A stretch of 58,169 nt of DNA from positions 1-58,169 of IMG/VR virus record IMGVR_UViG_3300028559_000043; one strand, given 5' to 3'. Positions 6,879 through 14,405 of the stretch are shown one piece after another. Position numbers and translations under genes: made by a program. Under the pieces are notes generated by a model. The model searched no databases. It saw only the letters and a program-made list of their open reading frames with translations, and was not told the origin of the DNA. Position 1 is the first letter of the stretch. The number at the start of each line of letters is the position of its first letter. Source of the stretch: a virus.

Positions 6879-8209
6879 ATGATTTTGAGCAGGGTAATAT
6901 TCACTATATGGCTAAGGAATATCACGAAGCCAGTGAATGTTATAGAAGATTTTTACAACAAGAACCAAACAACTATGTAGTGTGGCATAATCTTGGCATT
7001 ACACTATCACAACTAGGTCAAGATATAGAAGCATTAAAATGTTTTGAATTACCGTGTAGTCATAACTATGTAGAAAGCTGGTTAAGTCGAGGAACTGCAC
7101 TACGCAGTTTGGGACAGTACCGTGAAGCACTAATCACATTTGCACATACCTTTGCACTTGATCCAAAACATTCAACTGCATACAGTAACTACGGCAACAC
7201 ATTACGTGAATTTGGATTACCTGAACTTGCTATTACCTTTTTACAAATAGCACAAGAGTTAACACCGGGAAATGTCAACTATGAATTAAACGAGTCAGTC
7301 AGTCACTTAATGAAAGGTGACTTAATTGAGGGTTGGAAAAAGTATAATGCACGTTGGTACTATCAAAGTGATATAAGTCTTAAACCTCAACTGCCAGGTC
7401 CAGAATATGACGGCTCACAGGATATCGTAGGCAAAAAAGTTCTTGTATACTATGAACAGGGATTTGGTGATAGTGTACAATTTATTCGTTTTGCAAAAGT
7501 ATTAAAAGATAAGGGTGCAGAAGTAACAATTATAACTAAACCACAATTATATGACCTATTCAAATATAACTTTCCTGACTTAACTGTATTAAATGCTGAC
7601 GCACAGATACCGTCATATCATTACCACGTTGCATTGATGGATCTACCAAAATGCTTTGGCACAACTATTGATACGATACCTTATCCTACTCCTTATTTAG
7701 ATGTAGATGAAGGTATGAAACAATTTTGGAAAATAAAGCTAGGACCTAAGACAAAGAAACGCATTGGTTTATTGTCTAGTCCAAATAAGATTGCATTTAT
7801 ATCACGCTTCCGTAGAATTGAATTAGAGCAACTACTATCAATCACAAGTGATGACTATGAGTTTGTCAGCTTATCATACGAAGTGGATGACCAAATATTA
7901 GAGACATTGGCAAAATATAATGTTAAAACGTTCCATGAAGACTTATCCGGATTCTATAACACGGCAGGATTGATTAGTCAACTTGACCTTGTTATTAGTA
8001 TTGATACAGTTATCCCTCACTTGAGCGGTGCAATGGGAGTTACCACTTGGGTGATGCTAACTGATTATGGATGTGATTGGCGATGGTTTATGAATCGTAA
8101 TGATAGTCCATTCTATAATTGTATGAAATTATATCGCCAGCAAAATAGTACTTGGGATAATGTATTATTAGACATTAAAAATGATTTATTAAATGAAGCC
8201 AAATATTAA
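6875..8209 (+). CDS. TPR-repeat protein with GT9-like glycosyltransferase domain
   Basis: 444 residues. Residues 1-140 form about four tetratricopeptide repeats (for example WHNLGITLSQLGQ and YSNYGNTLREFG). They run into a GWKKYNARW linker and then a GT-B fold like that of heptosyltransferase-related proteins: KVLVYYEQGFGDSVQFIRF and later DLVISIDTVIPHLSGAMG followed by DWRW. These features match TPR-linked sugar transferases that act on protein O-GlcNAc-like or LPS-like acceptors. The product may glycosylate a virion or host surface component. It overlaps the next gene by 17 bases. Confidence 0.85.
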   Translation: MNDFEQGNIHYMAKEYHEASECYRRFLQQEPNNYVVWHNLGITLSQLGQDIEALKCFELPCSHNYVESWLSRGTALRSLGQYREALITFAHTFALDPKHSTAYSNYGNTLREFGLPELAITFLQIAQELTPGNVNYELNESVSHLMKGDLIEGWKKYNARWYYQSDISLKPQLPGPEYDGSQDIVGKKVLVYYEQGFGDSVQFIRFAKVLKDKGAEVTIITKPQLYDLFKYNFPDLTVLNADAQIPSYHYHVALMDLPKCFGTTIDTIPYPTPYLDVDEGMKQFWKIKLGPKTKKRIGLLSSPNKIAFISRFRRIELEQLLSITSDDYEFVSLSYEVDDQILETLAKYNVKTFHEDLSGFYNTAGLISQLDLVISIDTVIPHLSGAMGVTTWVMLTDYGCDWRWFMNRNDSPFYNCMKLYRQQNSTWDNVLLDIKNDLLNEAKY

Positions 8210-8489
8210 ATTTTATAAAATAAAATTCATTAAAGAATTTAATGAAAAATGTGATTTTGAACGTAATCAATTAATTAATGAAATGATTGACAACGCAACA
8301 GATCCAACAATAGTTAAACGTAGAATTAGAATGCTGGAACAACTAGCAGAATATCAGGTTCAGATTTATAAAAAAATAGAAACATTTGAAACTGATGACC
8401 CAAATGATTATTTAAATATGCCTATACATAAAAGTTGGAGACCGAAATTCCCACCTGAAACTATATTAGTAGTACATCGAGGCGCATAA
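8193..8489 (+). CDS. Hypothetical protein between glycosyltransferase and Asn-synthase-like genes
   Basis: A 98-residue, largely helical, charged protein ending in a Pro-rich segment (KSWRPKFPPETI). No domain is recognised. The start at 8193 overlaps the glycosyltransferase gene, and its stop shares TAATG with the asparagine-synthase-like gene, so it is embedded in that putative pathway. Confidence 0.65.
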   Translation: MKPNIKFYKIKFIKEFNEKCDFERNQLINEMIDNATDPTIVKRRIRMLEQLAEYQVQIYKKIETFETDDPNDYLNMPIHKSWRPKFPPETILVVHRGA

Positions 8490-9646
8490 TGAAACCACTA
8501 TTATTAGCAACAAATCCTGAATACCTTTATAAAATTTTAAACTGGAAAGGTATACAATACGAATTCGCAGGGAATCTATTTAAAATAAATGGTTTCAATA
8601 ACTATAACAAACTAATTGATATCAATAGTGTATTTTCAAGCTATCCGTTTGGTGAAGTAGTAGATAGAACTAATACAATACAATCACCATTAAAATATAA
8701 ATTATTACGTGATTGGAAAATACCAACATCAAGTTTATCATTTGAAGATATAATGTATAACCAAGTTATGCGTCACGTATGTTCTAATAGAAAAATAAAC
8801 TTATGTTGGAGTGGGGGTATCGATTCTACTACAATGCTTGTTGGATTTTTAAAACACGCACCCAATCTAAGTCAATTAAGAGTATTATATTCACCGTTTT
8901 CCGTTTATGAAAATAGAGACTTTTTAGAATTATTACATAGAGATTATCCACAAGTAGAGACACTTGATATCAGTGGTACAATCTATATGGATAATCATTT
9001 TGATGGACTAATGTTAAACGGTCACGGTGGTGATGAGTTTGTTAGTAGTTTAGATGATAGTTTTTATGAGAAGGTGGGTGGTGATGGGTTGTATAAACCT
9101 TGGAAAGATTATTTCCGTGAACAGAATAAAGACAATCTAATTGAATTTAGCGAGAATTATTTTGCTAATGCAGGTAAACCCATTGAAACTTTACTTGATG
9201 CACGATGGTGGTTTTATGCATCAAATAAATCACAAGTGTTTCAAATAGCAGATAATGTGTTTCTTACTAACCAAAAAGATACTAAGATAGAAGATACTAT
9301 TGGATTTTATGATAACTATGAATTTGAAGCATTTATGTATTTTAACCCACAATTGATTATTGAAAACAGACACGATTACAGAACACATAAAAACTTTATG
9401 AAGAAATATATCTTTGAGTTTGATAAGAATGAAGATTACTTTGTATACAAAAGCAAATCCAACAGCATACAATTTGCGTGGTATACACTTAAAAAAATAA
9501 TTATGAGAGATATGAGATGGATTGCTAGATTATCTGATAGCACTATAATTAAAACTCCTAATCTACCATTCTTCAGTAAAAAAGAATTTGATAGTCTCTA
9601 TGGAGATAGTTTAGATTACCTATTTAATGAGGTCGACAATGTATAG
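8489..9646 (+). CDS. Asparagine-synthase-like PP-loop ATP pyrophosphatase
   Basis: 385 residues. The AMP-forming PP-loop motif SGGIDST is at 108-114, and GHGGDEF at 178-184 matches the second conserved motif of the asparagine synthase C-terminal domain. The N-terminal 100 residues lack the Cys of a class II glutaminase domain, so ammonia would have to come from elsewhere or the enzyme uses another amine. Related stand-alone domains make beta-lactams, lasso peptides or amidated sugars. Here it follows a TPR-glycosyltransferase, which suggests glycan or peptide modification; this is inference. Confidence 0.82.
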   Translation: MKPLLLATNPEYLYKILNWKGIQYEFAGNLFKINGFNNYNKLIDINSVFSSYPFGEVVDRTNTIQSPLKYKLLRDWKIPTSSLSFEDIMYNQVMRHVCSNRKINLCWSGGIDSTTMLVGFLKHAPNLSQLRVLYSPFSVYENRDFLELLHRDYPQVETLDISGTIYMDNHFDGLMLNGHGGDEFVSSLDDSFYEKVGGDGLYKPWKDYFREQNKDNLIEFSENYFANAGKPIETLLDARWWFYASNKSQVFQIADNVFLTNQKDTKIEDTIGFYDNYEFEAFMYFNPQLIIENRHDYRTHKNFMKKYIFEFDKNEDYFVYKSKSNSIQFAWYTLKKIIMRDMRWIARLSDSTIIKTPNLPFFSKKEFDSLYGDSLDYLFNEVDNV

Positions 9647-9920
9647 TATGCCTGGAAAAATTCCCTTTGTTAAAAAGTTTGTAGTTGATGTAACTATGTC
9701 ACCCGACTTAGAAATCAAACTAGATGGTAATATACTTGAGCATAATAATGGGCAATATGAAATAATTGATGACAATCAAACACACACATTGACCTTTAAT
9801 ATGGCTATAGCTAATATATGTATAGAAAACATTTCAGTACACCATTTGATTGTAGATAACACACTAACCTTCACTACGCCCATTTATCGCTGGTTGATTA
9901 CAAATATTGACAATAAATAG
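9639..9920 (+). CDS. Hypothetical beta-rich protein
   Basis: 93 residues from ATG 9639, which I prefer to the ATG at 9627 because GAGG (9629-9632) lies 6 bases upstream. The product alternates short strands (FVVDVTMSPDLEIKLDG, HTLTFNMAIANICIENI), like a small beta sandwich, but no family is recognised. It overlaps the end of the asparagine-synthase-like gene, and its last codons and stop lie inside the next promoter (9907-9935). Confidence 0.6.
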   Translation: MYSMPGKIPFVKKFVVDVTMSPDLEIKLDGNILEHNNGQYEIIDDNQTHTLTFNMAIANICIENISVHHLIVDNTLTFTTPIYRWLITNIDNK

Positions 9921-9935
9921 TATTTCTGCTATAAT
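9907..9935 (+). promoter_or_regulatory. Consensus sigma-70 promoter, TTGACA-17-TATAAT
   Basis: Perfect -35 (9907-9912) and -10 (9930-9935), overlapping the 3' end of the preceding gene. It carries the TTGACAATAAAT core of the repeated cassette. The next ATG is 9 bases after the -10, giving at most a 3-base leader. Confidence 0.85.
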
Positions 9936-9944
9936 ACTTGTATT

Positions 9945-10109
9945 ATGAAAAAGGTACTACTATCATTCACCGTTAAAGAGCCCAAACACCGGGCTCACCG
10001 TGTTCTTTTCTGTGAGAATACTCCCTTCAAACCTAAGGTTGTTAAGTCTAAAACAGGCTATCAACGCAAATCCAAACATCCAAAATTTGACAATAATTCC
10101 TGTTTCTGA
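9945..10109 (+). CDS. Small basic protein (54 aa), near-leaderless
   Basis: The 54-residue product is strongly basic (KKVLLSF then many Lys, Arg and His). No domain is recognised; a nucleic-acid-binding or host-interacting early peptide is possible. It starts 9 bases after a consensus -10. Its last 8 codons run through the following promoter, so the TTGACA of that promoter encodes Phe-Asp-Asn. This embedded arrangement argues for a compact cassette. Confidence 0.55.
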   Translation: MKKVLLSFTVKEPKHRAHRVLFCENTPFKPKVVKSKTGYQRKSKHPKFDNNSCF

Positions 10110-10115
10110 TACAAT
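10087..10115 (+). promoter_or_regulatory. Sigma-70 promoter, TTGACA-17-TACAAT
   Basis: -35 at 10087-10092 and -10 at 10110-10115, 17 bases apart, overlapping the end of the small basic ORF. It drives the Cys-rich gene at 10141, which has its own AAGGA site. Confidence 0.8.
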
Positions 10116-10140
10116 ACTGTATTGAAACTAAAGGAATTAT

Positions 10141-10419
10141 ATGGCTAAAGAATTTAACAAAGACCTTCTTTGTAAGGATTGTAAGAATGTCCGGGCTAGC
10201 TTTATGTCTAGGCTGACTAATTTTACTTATGGGTTCAAATGCACCCTTCCCGAGAGTTGGAACAAACCCGAATTTGATCCGGTAGTAGGAGAGACCAAAG
10301 AAGGGTATTTTCATACGGCAGGACTGATGCGTAGTACCTATGAAGCCTGTGGCCCTGATGCTAAAAAATGGGTTCCCTCAAGCACAAAAAAGGTCTTTTT
10401 GTACTTGAAAAAAGGTTGA
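10141..10419 (+). CDS. Small Cys-containing protein, possible zinc binder
   Basis: 92 residues with a C-x2-C pair near the N-terminus (LLCKDCKN) and two further Cys (KCTLPES, EACGPDA). The spacing would allow one zinc site. Such proteins recur in T4-type phages without a known role. It has a dedicated promoter and AAGGA before the ATG. Its end abuts the next copy of the promoter cassette. Confidence 0.65.
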   Translation: MAKEFNKDLLCKDCKNVRASFMSRLTNFTYGFKCTLPESWNKPEFDPVVGETKEGYFHTAGLMRSTYEACGPDAKKWVPSSTKKVFLYLKKG

Positions 10420-10444
10420 CAATAAATGGATTTGGGTGTATAAT
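10416..10444 (+). promoter_or_regulatory. Repeated sigma-70 promoter cassette
   Basis: TTGACA (10416-10421), 17 bases, TATAAT (10439-10444). It shares the AATAAATGG and TTTGGGT spacer and the AATCTTA..CAGT leader with the copies at 10747, 11259, 38525, 54775 and 55101. Confidence 0.9.
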
Positions 10445-10476
10445 ACAATCTTAAACAGTCAAATAAAGGACATAAA

Positions 10477-10743
10477 ATGCGTACACAACAAGTAGTTTCT
10501 GGTATGAATAACAGCCAAAAGATTCGTTTTATCATTGACGGATTTGGTATGTATTGTAAGGTTTCTGATATTGAGAACTTTTCTACTAGTTCACACCGTG
10601 TTGCAGTTATTTCGGCCTTGCAACATTTGCAATGCTCCCGTGATTTAGCCAAGAGTTGCGGCAAAAAAGAGATTCCAGTAGGCTACGGAACTCGTAGCAC
10701 ATTCCAAGGTGTCAATCACGATGTACAGGTTAACATTGTCTAA
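10477..10743 (+). CDS. Small hypothetical early protein
   Basis: An 88-residue protein, mixed alpha/beta with two Cys, expressed from its own consensus promoter with a 30-base leader containing AAAGGA. No domain is recognised. It is one of a series of single-gene cassettes between 9.9 and 12.5 kb that are probably expressed early in infection. Confidence 0.65.
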   Translation: MRTQQVVSGMNNSQKIRFIIDGFGMYCKVSDIENFSTSSHRVAVISALQHLQCSRDLAKSCGKKEIPVGYGTRSTFQGVNHDVQVNIV

Positions 10744-10746
10744 AAT

Positions 10747-10775
10747 TTGACAATAAATGGTTTTGGGTCTATAAT
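10747..10775 (+). promoter_or_regulatory. Repeated sigma-70 promoter cassette
   Basis: TTGACA (10747-10752), 17 bases, TATAAT (10770-10775), followed by the shared AGTCTTA..CAGTCAAA leader and AAAGGAG. Confidence 0.9.
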
Positions 10776-10804
10776 AGAGTCTTATTCAGTCAAAAGGAGT
10801 TTTT

Positions 10805-11080
10805 ATGAACATCAAGCAAATTAATACTGCTATTATGCAGGGTGACTTCACTAACGAAGAATTGAATAGCATCGGTGATGCAATGCGTTTTGCCCGTGCC
10901 CAACTTGTGGTACGAAACAAATCAGCATTGACAATCGGTTCTAATGTTAAATTTACAAGTTCGACCCGTGGTACAATCTCCGGTGTTGTAAAGAAAATCA
11001 ATCGTAAATTTATTATCGTAGATCAACCAGGACAGTTCCGTAGTTGGAAAGTGCCCGCTAACATGTTGGAGGTTTTGTAA
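10805..11080 (+). CDS. Conserved phage protein with SH3/KOW-like C-terminus
   Basis: 91 residues. The N-terminal helices contain FTNEELNSIGDAMRFARAQL. The C-terminal half, GSNVKFTSSTRGTISGVV followed by a Lys-rich strand and WKVPANMLEVL, looks like a small SH3 or KOW barrel of the kind that binds RNA or protein. It is a common hypothetical in T4-type phages. AAAGGAG precedes the ATG; the stop overlaps the next start (TAATG). Confidence 0.7.
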   Translation: MNIKQINTAIMQGDFTNEELNSIGDAMRFARAQLVVRNKSALTIGSNVKFTSSTRGTISGVVKKINRKFIIVDQPGQFRSWKVPANMLEVL

Positions 11081-11253
11081 TGAGTAAAATGGCAGACTTA
11101 TATATGGAGATCGAGGAAATGCTTGAAAAAGGCACACATCCGGCAACTATCTCCGCGGTACTTGACGTACCGGTGATTTTTATTTATGATGTAGTGGAAT
11201 CTATTGAAGGCCAGACTGAGGAATTTAGTCCTTTCAGGACAATAAATTCTTAA
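11080..11253 (+). CDS. Conserved small phage protein (57 aa), HTH-like
   Basis: The 57-residue product reads helix-turn-helix (LYMEIEEMLEKG, then ATISAVLDVPVIFIYDVVE), in the manner of a small DNA-binding helix pair. Similar short proteins occur in many T4-type phages, usually next to the SH3-like gene as here. The start shares TAATG with that gene, which supports translational coupling. Confidence 0.65.
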   Translation: MSKMADLYMEIEEMLEKGTHPATISAVLDVPVIFIYDVVESIEGQTEEFSPFRTINS

Positions 11254-11258
11254 AAAGG

Positions 11259-11287
11259 TTGACAATAAATTAGTTTGGGTATATAAT
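11259..11287 (+). promoter_or_regulatory. Repeated sigma-70 promoter cassette
   Basis: TTGACA (11259-11264), 17 bases, TATAAT (11282-11287), with the shared AGAATCTTAGACAGT leader. It starts 5 bases after the stop of the 57-aa gene. Confidence 0.9.
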
Positions 11288-11319
11288 AGAATCTTAGACA
11301 GTAAAGAAAAGGAAACAAA

Positions 11320-11733
11320 ATGGCTTATATGAATCAGGAACGCAAAGCAAAGATTACTAAAATGCTTAAGCCAATCTTGGCTAAGTACAAAGTTAAAGGC
11401 TCACTGAGTGTTAGGAATCACAGTACCATTGTACTGACCCTCAAATCCGGTGCTATTGACTTTATTGGCAATAGCAACAGAGTTTGCGGTAATGACTTTT
11501 ATCAGGTGCAACGTGGCTTCAAACCTACTACTAGTGGTTACGATCAGGTTAATCCTTACTGGTTTCAGGATCACTATGATGGTGATGCTAAGGCATTCTT
11601 AACCGAAGCATTCAAGGCATTGAAGTCGGCCGATTGGTATGACGAATCCAACGCAATGATTGACTATTTCAACATCGCCTATTATGTTGATATTAACATT
11701 GGCAAATGGGACAAACCCTACATTTTGGAGTAA
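11320..11733 (+). CDS. Conserved phage protein, similar to polyvalent-protein-type domain
   Basis: 137 residues. The segment with LSVRNHSTIVLTLKSG and DFIGN, and the later DVNIGKWDKPY, matches a domain that recurs alone in phages and fused inside very large polyvalent proteins of mobile elements (LPD type). Its biochemical role is unknown; proposed roles for that class involve early takeover or antirestriction. It has its own cassette promoter and a purine-rich leader with AAAAGGA. Confidence 0.65.
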   Translation: MAYMNQERKAKITKMLKPILAKYKVKGSLSVRNHSTIVLTLKSGAIDFIGNSNRVCGNDFYQVQRGFKPTTSGYDQVNPYWFQDHYDGDAKAFLTEAFKALKSADWYDESNAMIDYFNIAYYVDINIGKWDKPYILE

Positions 11734-11736
11734 TAG

Positions 11737-11838
11737 ATGTTAGATAAATTTTTTAAATGGATTGGTGCATATGCGGAAACAATCGGATGGGCACTATTGG
11801 TAGTTGTAGGATTAACACTTCTTTGGGGAAACAAATGA
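11737..11838 (+). CDS. Single-TM micropeptide (33 aa)
   Basis: 33 residues with a short charged N-terminus, then one transmembrane helix (WALLVVVGLTLLWG). It starts 3 bases after the previous stop, and its TGA overlaps the next ATG. The tight coupling on both sides supports translation. Confidence 0.55.
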   Translation: MLDKFFKWIGAYAETIGWALLVVVGLTLLWGNK

Positions 11839-11990
11839 ACAGTTATTGGGTAATGGTAAAATGGAAAGATGAGCCGGGCGCTGGATTCAGTCGTGCTTAT
11901 CTTAATGCAGATAATCCTTTTCAGGCCATTCAAATGGCAAGGTCAATGTATGGTAGATTGCTGATTTCCGAATCAGCTAACCCGGCCTAA
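11835..11990 (+). CDS. Small hypothetical protein (51 aa)
   Basis: 51 residues from ATG 11835 (ATGA overlap with the micropeptide). The product starts with strand SYWVMVKW and has a helix NPFQAIQMARSMYG, a beta-alpha arrangement common in small phage proteins of unknown role. A longer upstream reading frame from 11757 would overlap the micropeptide completely and has no ribosome binding site. Confidence 0.6.
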   Translation: MNSYWVMVKWKDEPGAGFSRAYLNADNPFQAIQMARSMYGRLLISESANPA

Positions 11991-12013
11991 TCGAATAATG
12001 GGTAACACAATGG

Positions 12014-12042
12014 TTGACAATAATGTTCTTTTGTGTTATCAT
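12014..12042 (+). promoter_or_regulatory. Sigma-70 promoter, TTGACA-17-TATCAT
   Basis: -35 at 12014-12019 and a one-mismatch -10 at 12037-12042, 17 bases apart. The spacer differs from the repeated cassette. The leader is about 60 bases and contains AAAGGA before the ATG at 12108. Confidence 0.75.
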
Positions 12043-12107
12043 TATAACAGTGCTGTGAATTTAGCGGCACATTTTTTAACTTAGCTTTTATTTAAAGGAA
12101 ATTCAAA

Positions 12108-12488
12108 ATGGCTAATTCTAATCAAACTTTCAAAGTCGCTGGTATTACTATTCACAATGGTGATGCTAAGGTTCGTTTCACTGACGACATGGTCCGTCGC
12201 ATCAAGCAGTTCACTAAAGGTGGTGCTTCACGTGTAGATTTCGTTGAGCTACCTTCAGAAATGACAAAGGTAGAAGCATTGAAATATCTTGCTACACTTC
12301 CTGAGTTCGCAAGTGCAAGCGATCAGGCAACTATTGCTGATACACTTGCTGATAAATCTAAAGAGGCAAGTAAAGGTGAAGTTAAAGTAAAAGCTTCTAA
12401 AACAAAGCCAAGCATTGATGCAATTAAAGCACGTGCGAAAAAATCAGAAGTGTCCGCAGAACAAGTATTATCTGCTATCGCTGAATAA
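12108..12488 (+). CDS. Conserved phage protein with Lys/Ala-rich C-terminus
   Basis: 126 residues. Residues 1-75 form a compact domain (FKVAGITIHNGDAKVRF, then DFVELPSEMTKVEALKYL); the rest is a charged Ala/Lys-rich helical tail. It has a strong ribosome site, its own promoter and a strong terminator, so it is an isolated and probably highly expressed gene. A nucleic-acid-associated role is possible from the basic tail; there is no recognised family. Confidence 0.7.
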   Translation: MANSNQTFKVAGITIHNGDAKVRFTDDMVRRIKQFTKGGASRVDFVELPSEMTKVEALKYLATLPEFASASDQATIADTLADKSKEASKGEVKVKASKTKPSIDAIKARAKKSEVSAEQVLSAIAE

Positions 12489-12493
12489 TTAAC

Positions 12494-12512
12494 GGGGCTT
12501 CGGCCCCTTCTA
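12494..12512 (+). terminator. GGGGC-TTCG-GCCCC hairpin
   Basis: A 5-bp GC stem with a UUCG tetraloop (12494-12507), followed by TTCTATT, lies 5 bases after the preceding stop codon. Confidence 0.8.
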
Positions 12513-12520
12513 TTATTAAT

Positions 12521-12727
12521 ATGAATCTATCTACATTCCGTCGTTCTTTTAATCCTCGTAGAGAATTTAATCCTGCAGATAAAAAAGATTTGCTAGAATT
12601 TAAATTCTTTAAGAAGAATGGTAAATGGAAAACAGGGTGTCCATTCTTTTTAGAAGATCCTTTTGTTGAGATTCCAGCAATGTGTGAAAGTAAATTCACA
12701 AACTTTATGCTAGAGAAGATGAAATAA
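12521..12727 (+). CDS. Small basic hypothetical protein
   Basis: 68 residues, rich in Phe, Lys and Arg, with a central FKFFKKNGKWKTGCPFFLEDP segment and two Cys. It lies between two hairpins (12494-12507 and 12728-12751); no strong promoter or ribosome site is visible, so read-through of the first terminator may be needed. No family is recognised. Confidence 0.5.
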   Translation: MNLSTFRRSFNPRREFNPADKKDLLEFKFFKKNGKWKTGCPFFLEDPFVEIPAMCESKFTNFMLEKMK

Positions 12728-12751
12728 ATAAAGCCCCGAAAGGGGCTTTAT
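12728..12751. terminator. Bidirectional terminator between convergent genes
   Basis: ATAAAGCCCC-GAA-AGGGGCTTTAT: a GC stem flanked by A- and T-runs at the meeting point of plus genes (to 12727) and the minus peptidase gene (ending 12751). It can act in both directions. Confidence 0.85.
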
Positions 12752-13584
12752 TATGGATTGTTAACCGATTTGATAATCCAGTAGTCGCTACTCATATTAG
12801 GGTTAATTATTTTAAATGGCATATAGAAGTAACCTTTATCACCCCAATTTGTGCCCCAACTATTACGTGCAATAAAAACTTTCTTACGTTTATCATATCC
12901 AACTAATAATACAGCGTGACCACCTAACAATTGTTCACGCTTTGTATTTGGATAAGGCATAATACCTGTTCTAGCAACATTCTTTGACATAAAGCTATCA
13001 TACACACGGAAGCCCATTATAACTGGGTAGCCATTTGATAACGCATCAACACATCCATTGAAATCATTTACTCTTTCATAGCGAGTTACCTTACGATTTA
13101 GTGCATCAGTCTTTGCCTCACTAATTGGTTCTTGTCTAAACTTTCTAATGTCATATGGCCAGTAACTCTCTAAGCTTGCACCATAATGATTTGTTGCTTT
13201 AATGCCATCACGTATGTATGCACCACTGTCATAATTAACTGTGCCTAATAATAATCGTTCATAATAGTAAATGAACAATCTGCTTACATCAGTTGGCTTT
13301 CTATTGCGTTTGTTTAGTAATTCAATCGCACCCGCAATAGCTTGTCCAGTACAACTGCCTAGACTACCTTGATTTTCGATTGGACTGCAAAATGCTCGTA
13401 AGTCAACTATGTTAGGACTTGCTTTCGGTGTTACAGTATATTTGTAGTCACGTGTATCAAGTTTATCAGGTTTCCACTGAAAACTAAACTTGTCGTCAAG
13501 TGTCCTAGGTACAGCTTTAGGTACAGGTTTGTTGAAGGTATGATCCTCGTCAGTGTTTATGATTGTGCGAGGATCTTGTTTCAT
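12751..13584 (-). CDS. Papain-like (C1A) cysteine peptidase
   Basis: 277 residues. Oxyanion Gln72 and nucleophile Cys78 are in NQGSLGSCTGQA, the catalytic His223 in GGHAVLLVGYD, and Asn241 in ARNSWGTNWGDKGYF; all fit active peptidase C1A. There is no signal peptide. The 60-residue N-terminal segment could be a propeptide. It lies downstream of the fibre and LamG-like genes on the same strand, which suggests a virion-associated peptidase or fibre-processing enzyme; a host-directed protease is an alternative. Confidence 0.88.
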   Translation of the reverse strand: MKQDPRTIINTDEDHTFNKPVPKAVPRTLDDKFSFQWKPDKLDTRDYKYTVTPKASPNIVDLRAFCSPIENQGSLGSCTGQAIAGAIELLNKRNRKPTDVSRLFIYYYERLLLGTVNYDSGAYIRDGIKATNHYGASLESYWPYDIRKFRQEPISEAKTDALNRKVTRYERVNDFNGCVDALSNGYPVIMGFRVYDSFMSKNVARTGIMPYPNTKREQLLGGHAVLLVGYDKRKKVFIARNSWGTNWGDKGYFYMPFKIINPNMSSDYWIIKSVNNP

Positions 13585-13646
13585 ATTTTATAATTCAAAT
13601 CTTGCTTTGTTTGTGTTACAACTATTATAGTTTTGTATAGCCATAA

Positions 13647-14405
13647 TTATGCGGATATTGTAATGTTAGGGCCTGTTGCAGAATATGCCGCACTCCCCAC
13701 ACTAGCTAGAGTTTGATTGCTAGTAAGATCGGTTAAGTCAGTTGGGGACTGCAAGAATACAGTGCCTGCAATGTTTGTAAATGTCGTTGTAGGCATTGAA
13801 ATAGTTAACAAATTAGTAGCATATACGTTGGTATTGGTCACACGAATACCACTGATATAATCGTTTGCACTAAATCTACTAGCAGGCACAAATGCGCCAA
13901 TGCAATCACTGATACCGTCGAGTGCCCACGCGGCCGCACTGCCAGAACAATCAAAAGCCCCGCTGGTACTGGCCGCGGCAGTGGCATCACCTTGCTTGCC
14001 CACCCACACTTGCATAAAGCCACCAGTGCTTCTAGATACTGCAATATAATACCAGTTATTGGCTAGTAAAGATTGTGCCAAGTTAAAGGTTGTGGCAGTG
14101 GCACCATTGGAGTCCACTGTGATCTGGTTACCACTGTTAGTGACGTTAATGGTAAGGGCTCGGAGATAAGCAGCCGTGCCAGATCCAGTAGTAGTGGATA
14201 ATATAACAGGGCCCGAGTCTGTGCCCGGTGCATCGCCAGAATAGAACCAACCTTCTACTGTAAAGGGTGATAGATATGTGCCACCTACTACAATACCCGG
14301 GCTTAATGTTATTCTACTACTGTTGGTTGGGAAGTAGATGCTGCCCGGTGTAGGACCGCTAAAACTAAACACATTATTCATCATTACCATCATTGCGCCG
14401 CTCAT
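13647..14405 (-). CDS. LamG/concanavalin-like jelly-roll protein, probable fibre-tip protein
   Basis: 252 residues, Ser/Thr/Asn-rich. Residues 35-200 show the LamG-type pattern: FTVEGWFY, then NNWYYIAVSRSTGGFMQVWVG and FSANDYISGIRVTN, which in bacteria and phages forms a carbohydrate-binding beta-sandwich. Its start overlaps the stop of the 1310-residue fibre protein (TAATG), so it is probably made with it and could bind a host surface glycan. There is no signal peptide. Confidence 0.75.
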   Translation of the reverse strand: MSGAMMVMMNNVFSFSGPTPGSIYFPTNSSRITLSPGIVVGGTYLSPFTVEGWFYSGDAPGTDSGPVILSTTTGSGTAAYLRALTINVTNSGNQITVDSNGATATTFNLAQSLLANNWYYIAVSRSTGGFMQVWVGKQGDATAAASTSGAFDCSGSAAAWALDGISDCIGAFVPASRFSANDYISGIRVTNTNVYATNLLTISMPTTTFTNIAGTVFLQSPTDLTDLTSNQTLASVGSAAYSATGPNITISA

